Notes under the pieces: generated by a model
What the model was told of the DNA's origin: nothing
Seen by the model: only the letters and a program-made list of their open reading frames with translations
Databases searched by the model: none
NCBI GenBank assembly: GCA_004151065.3
Contig: NWUY0300033377.1
Span: forward strand, 49,528 to 59,549
DNA from: Larix sibirica
Taxonomy: Eukaryota > Streptophyta > Pinopsida > Pinales > Pinaceae
Direction of reading: 5' to 3'
Length of the DNA: 10,022 nt
Shown here: positions 7,261-10,022 of the stretch, one piece after another
Numbering within the stretch: the first letter of the stretch is position 1
Layout: every line of letters begins with the position of its first letter
Made by a program: the position numbers and the translations under genes

Positions 7261-7804
7261 TGCCTTACTATGTGGTTTCTTACATGATATTCTTTCCTAG
7301 GGAATTGAAGATCATCAAACAACGTGGTGATATTATACATTATGGCCACATGGAGATGTTTGCTTGCTTAGAGAAAAACTTTGTTAGGAGGAGTGTTTTG
7401 CATCCTAGCAGAGGGCATTAGACCCTAGACAACACATGGTAACTTGGAAGTGTTCACAGAGACTTGGAGTTGACTCTGGGATGCTTGGGTTGCAAGTTGC
7501 AACAATGTTCATGCAAGGGGAGTTGACCCAATGGAGTACATGGCTTAGGAGGTTTGTAGGAGACACTGGAGGCTTGTAAGAGGAGCATTGGACACTTTAT
7601 GGAGAACCCTTCAATTGGAGGTTTGCTTGTGGACAATATCACCTTAGGGATTGACATGTGTATCCTTAGCGAGTAGTGCTCCACGTGTGATCCTACATGT
7701 ATCCTTGTAGTGTTCTTTAGAGTATCAAGATATTTTGATAGAATGGGTGCAATTGCAAAGGGAGTTGATAGGTGTTGGTTAAACACTTTCCTCATAAAGA
7801 GGGA

Positions 7805-8410
7805 GTGCTAGCTTTCAGAGCTACTCCAAAAGTATTTACACTATGTTTGTGGGTGCTTCATGATATTTGGGGTACATGGTCTATGAAGGTCCATGATGGA
7901 TTTGCGCATGTGAGATGGTTCATGATGGATTTTCACATTGGAGATGGCTTACTCAATTCTTGATTCATTTCAGTTGGGTGCTTGCATGATATTCTTCCCT
8001 AGGGCATTGGATATATTCAGACAACTTGGTGACATTCTATATGATGGCCATATGGATGGATTTTTTCTTTGTGAACGAATTTCTTAGGAGTGTTTTGCAT
8101 CTTGGAGGGGGCATTGGACCTTATACAACACAAGGTGGCTTCAGTGCTTGCATAGAGTCTTGGAGTTGATTTTGAGATGCTTGGGTTGTGACAATATTCA
8201 TGCAGGGGGAGTGGACCTAGTGGAGTACATGGCTTAGGAAGTTCATTGGAGACTTGTAGGAGCATTGGACACACATTGTGGAGTACATTTCAATTAGAGC
8301 CTTACTTGTGGATGACATCACCTTGGAGTGACATGTGTACCTTTGGAGTGTATCACTCCATGTGTCTTTGTAGGATGCTTGTAAAGGAATATGCACACAT
8401 ATGTATTGTT
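7805..8410 (+). repeat. U3 duplication, right copy, promoter-proximal
   Basis: Homologue of 7110-7745, and the copy that leads directly into the TATA box. The identical 19-base block TGGAGTACATGGCTTAGGA is at 8221-8239. About 60 bp of sequence (7746-7804) separates the copies and belongs to neither. Only this copy continues into a TATA box and downstream leader, so the left copy is a duplicated U3 segment and not a second complete LTR. Confidence 0.85.
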
Positions 8411-8428
8411 GGTCTCCCTTACCTTTCA

Positions 8429-8440
8429 TATATATAAAGG
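8429..8440 (+). promoter_or_regulatory. TATA box of the 7059-8658 LTR
   Basis: TATATATAAAGG followed by purine-rich AAGGAGAG is a strong plant TATA context. Transcription would start near 8460-8470, within or just after the TTCATTTCACACTCATT stretch. It lies about 1.37 kb from the proposed LTR start because the U3 is duplicated. Confidence 0.65.
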
Positions 8441-8789
8441 AAGGAGAGATTCATTTCACACTCATTAAGTTGTATCACTCTTGTATTGGAGATGTGACTT
8501 GGAGGAGCAAAATAGTCACATCCTCGACCCTGGTTTAGATACTCCTTGTACATTCTTGGCCACCTTTGACCTACTAAGCAAGAGATGAACAAGATCCAAG
8601 ATGATATCCATAGATAGTTTGTGTAGGTCATATAGTTCAAATCTTAGGATGGGTTACATCCAAAGATGGTCTTCTACCATGAGCAATTTACGGATCTAAG
8701 GGGCAGGCTCATTGTTCAACCCCTATTACACACTCTACCATTGGGTGCATGCACATTGAATTCCCTTGGGCCAGTTCAGGATGGGTTAT

Positions 8790-9419
8790 CATAGGCTTAA
8801 GGTGGAGATGGATCACCAAATTGATCGATCTAACAAGATTTTCTAGGTGTTCCATATTCAAGAGGTGGAGACTAAACAGCACTTCATTTTTTGTTTCCCT
8901 ATATACTATGAGATTTGAGGGCGGTCCCACTATCTTTGCAAGGAGATTCAAAATCTGCCAATTTCTTCAAGTACCCTGACCATATATTTTTGGCCTTATA
9001 CTTGCAAGAGGCCCTCTAGATTTGCTCCTTCATTTTCCACATTCACATCTTAGACCAGCTTACACTATGCATATCATTTTCTTTTTCATTGTGCTCCCAT
9101 ATACTAGGGTCACCAAGAGGCGGACAGATCGCAATCATGTTTCCAACTGCATATCTATATGGACCTAGAGGACCACCACCTCCATGAGACCCCAGTGGCA
9201 TTGCTATCCCTTGTCCCATACCAAAAATCAATTGTTATCTTCCAAATCATAGTGATGGGCCCACTCTAGGAAACAACACATTGTCCAACTCCTCTTCCAA
9301 TTTTTCCTCCAAATAACCTTCTATGTTGAGATTCCTTCATTCTACGTTGAATTTAGGAGAGATAAATTCCAGTGGACTATGACAGGATTGTACCATGTGT
9401 ATCATAGATTCTAGATCCA
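8790..9419 (-). pseudogene. Eroded minus-strand reading frame, unrecognised (element protein?)
   Basis: One minus-strand frame can be followed without a shift from an ATG near 9419 to about 8880. It is interrupted by about seven stops, and a further open stretch lies at 8709-8951 in another frame. Legible parts include EGYLEEKLEEELDNVLFPRV, GMGQGIAMPLGSHGGGGPLG (from 9231), AICPPLGDPSIWEHNEKEN, then MWKMKEQI and SCKYKAKNIWSGYLKKLADF. The acidic and basic blocks and glycine-rich linker look more protein-like than the other chance frames here, and the stops lie where single changes from CGA, AGA or CAG would place them. I do not recognise the family; a gag-like or transposase-accessory protein of another element is possible. 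It is opposite in strand to the LTR at 7059-8658, so it would belong to a different insertion. The plus frame at 8749-8979 is a shadow. Confidence 0.3.
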
Positions 9420-9584
9420 TCCTCCTCTTTGTACATCTCCCTGTTGTAGGTACAACAGATCCCATGCTTCATTTGATCATGGGAGCCCCAATTTTTGTAA
9501 ATACAAAGGTATTTGGGTAAGTTTATTATNTGTTAATGATGTGGATCCGTATCCGTGCATAACAGCTTTTGAATTCCAATATTA
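9420..9584. other. Unassigned sequence containing one ambiguous base (N at 9530)
   Basis: No gene is seen here. A single N at 9530 is an uncalled base in AT-rich sequence (GTTTATTAT-N-TGTTAATG). It may be only a base-call ambiguity, but a collapsed repeat or a join cannot be excluded. Confidence 0.6.
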
Positions 9585-9658
9585 TTGCCATTGGATTCTT
9601 ATCTCATTTTTCTATAATCCAACTTGCCATTAATGGATTCTTATCTCATTTTTCTATA
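9585..9658. repeat. Direct duplication of about 35 bp
   Basis: TTGCCATTGGATTCTTATCT and the following CATTTTTCTATA (9585-9616) are repeated at 9624-9658 with only a three-base difference (CATTGG versus CATTAATGG), separated by ATCCAAC. ATATTATTGC occurs both just before the first copy (9579-9588) and at the end of the second (9656-9665), so the whole stretch looks like a recent local duplication. Confidence 0.85.
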
Positions 9659-9807
9659 TTATTGCGGAATATTAAGCAGTTTCTTGAATGAGAGGTTAAG
9701 CACAACGTCATTATAAATTTGGATGCACAATACGATATCAGTTACAGCGAAGTGGTAAGACTGTAATCGCACTTCTTTTTTATATTTGTCTCTTACATTT
9801 TACTGAA

Positions 9808-10022
9808 ATGGCTTTATTTCACGATTGGTGGGGAATGTTCATCATCACATTACTTTGTTGGTTCGGATGGTTTTCTGGTATTGTTTTGGGACAATTTGAT
9901 GTCAGTGATACCGTGTCAGCTTCAGTTAGTTTTCCTGATTTAGGTCTCACATGTTTAGCAAATTTAGCCCTTTTTTTTGCAAGTTTTTTAAGAGGCAGAC
10001 TTTATTGGGAGATCGGTGCCAA
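9808..10022 (+). CDS. Open frame leaving the window, hypothetical, hydrophobic
   Basis: An ATG at 9808-9810 opens a frame with no stop for 71 codons to the right edge. It starts MALFHDWWGMFIITLLCWFG and is strongly hydrophobic in residues 10-27 and again around residues 47-62 (CLANLALFFASFL), so two membrane segments are conceivable. I recognise no family. The frame is T-rich, and T-rich DNA tends to encode hydrophobic residues by chance, so this may be non-coding LTR or spacer sequence. Sequence to the right would decide. Confidence 0.2.
   Translation, partial: MALFHDWWGMFIITLLCWFGWFSGIVLGQFDVSDTVSASVSFPDLGLTCLANLALFFASFLRGRLYWEIGA

Larger units (their letters stand above)
7110..7745 (+). 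repeat. U3 duplication, left copy
   Basis: This aligns along its length with 7805-8410, in the same orientation. Shared landmarks in order are TTCATGA-ATTT-GGGTACA-GG (7166 and 7858), GATGGATTTTCAC-TTGGAGATG (7240 and 7924), GGAGTGTTTTGCATC (7389 and 8087), TGGAGTACATGGCTTAGGA (7532-7550), AGGAGCATTGGACAC and GACATGTGTA-CCTT. The offset drops from about 695 to 677 bp along the alignment because of indels. Divergence is substantial, so the duplication is old. It starts near a 19-bp near-perfect palindrome at 7120-7138. Confidence 0.85.
7059..8658 (+). mobile_element. Candidate long LTR (about 1.6 kb) with duplicated U3
   Basis: The proposed LTR starts TGTAGTGACC, a start sequence seen in many plant gypsy LTRs, and ends GGGTTACA. 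The TGTA/TACA ends are mutually inverted. It contains a strong TATA box at 8429-8440, followed by a purine-rich leader and R/U5-like sequence. Nine bases after the end, TGGTCTTCTACCATGAGC could be a badly damaged primer-binding site. Its U3 is a tandem duplication (7110-7745 and 7805-8410). No polypurine tract is clear upstream (only GGAAAGA at 7047-7053) and no target-site duplication is seen (TTCTT before, TCCAA after), so the boundaries are inferred. Minus-strand open frames at 7454-7795, 8017-8274 and 8217-8429 and plus frames at 7772-7963 and 8246-8437 are chance openings in this U3. Confidence 0.5.

Noticed and set aside
7454-7795. 113-codon minus-strand open frame, the longest in the window
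   Set aside because: It lies inside the duplicated U3. The string PKPCTPLG recurs in the minus frame at 8017-8274 because the DNA is duplicated, and the frame is not kept open between the copies. No domain is recognisable.
8749-8979. 76-codon plus-strand open frame after the long LTR
   Set aside because: It is opposite the more protein-like minus-strand relic and shows no gag features, so it is treated as a shadow.

Overview
This window looks like repeat-dense nuclear DNA from a land plant. It is AT-rich, it holds no intact gene I can defend, and it carries broken LTR retrotransposon parts of plant type: a Ty3/gypsy (chromovirus-like) pol 3' end, LTRs with TG...CA ends, a primer-binding site complementary to plant initiator tRNA-Met, polypurine tracts and TATA boxes inside LTRs. 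The density of old, stop-riddled elements with long LTRs fits a large genome, possibly a conifer or other gymnosperm. That is an inference; an angiosperm is not excluded.

Layout. Bases 1-249 are a tandem repeat of a unit of about 64 bp that probably runs off the left edge. Bases 250-1530 hold no recognisable gene, although 359-700 is less AT-rich than its surroundings and 807-1350 has faint echoes of Copia pol. A purine tract (1531-1542), a short LTR-like segment (1543-1897) and a tRNA-Met-type primer-binding site (1900-1912) follow, so this LTR has internal-type signals on both sides. After a leader-like stretch and an exact 32-bp tandem repeat (2140-2236) comes the best-supported element: the decayed 3' end of a Ty3/gypsy pol gene (integrase C-terminus plus chromodomain, 2235-2816). 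It runs through a polypurine tract into its own 3' LTR (from 2795, end uncertain, perhaps 3811). That LTR has a U3 full of AAGTGAC/GTCACTT repeats and a TATA box at 3156.

Bases 3812-4440 are featureless. Bases 4449-5150 hold a compound repeat (modules A and B) that ends about 135 bp before a TATA box at 5285, so this looks like the U3 of an unrecognised LTR or another transposon-type promoter. Bases 5300-7058 hold little I can name. Bases 7059-8658 are a candidate long LTR whose U3 contains a diverged tandem duplication of about 680-695 bp, followed by a TATA box at 8429. From about 9419 down to 8790 the minus strand keeps one reading frame with several stops and looks like an eroded, unrecognised element protein. 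Near the right edge there is a 35-bp direct duplication, a single N at 9530, and an open frame that leaves the window from 9808.

No cellular pathway or operon is present. The coherent story is nested and truncated retroelements in several families, with promoter-proximal repeat amplification in three separate LTR or LTR-like regions and stop codons that are mostly TAG, in a pattern suggestive of methylation-driven C-to-T decay. I did not find convincing evidence of a new functional system.
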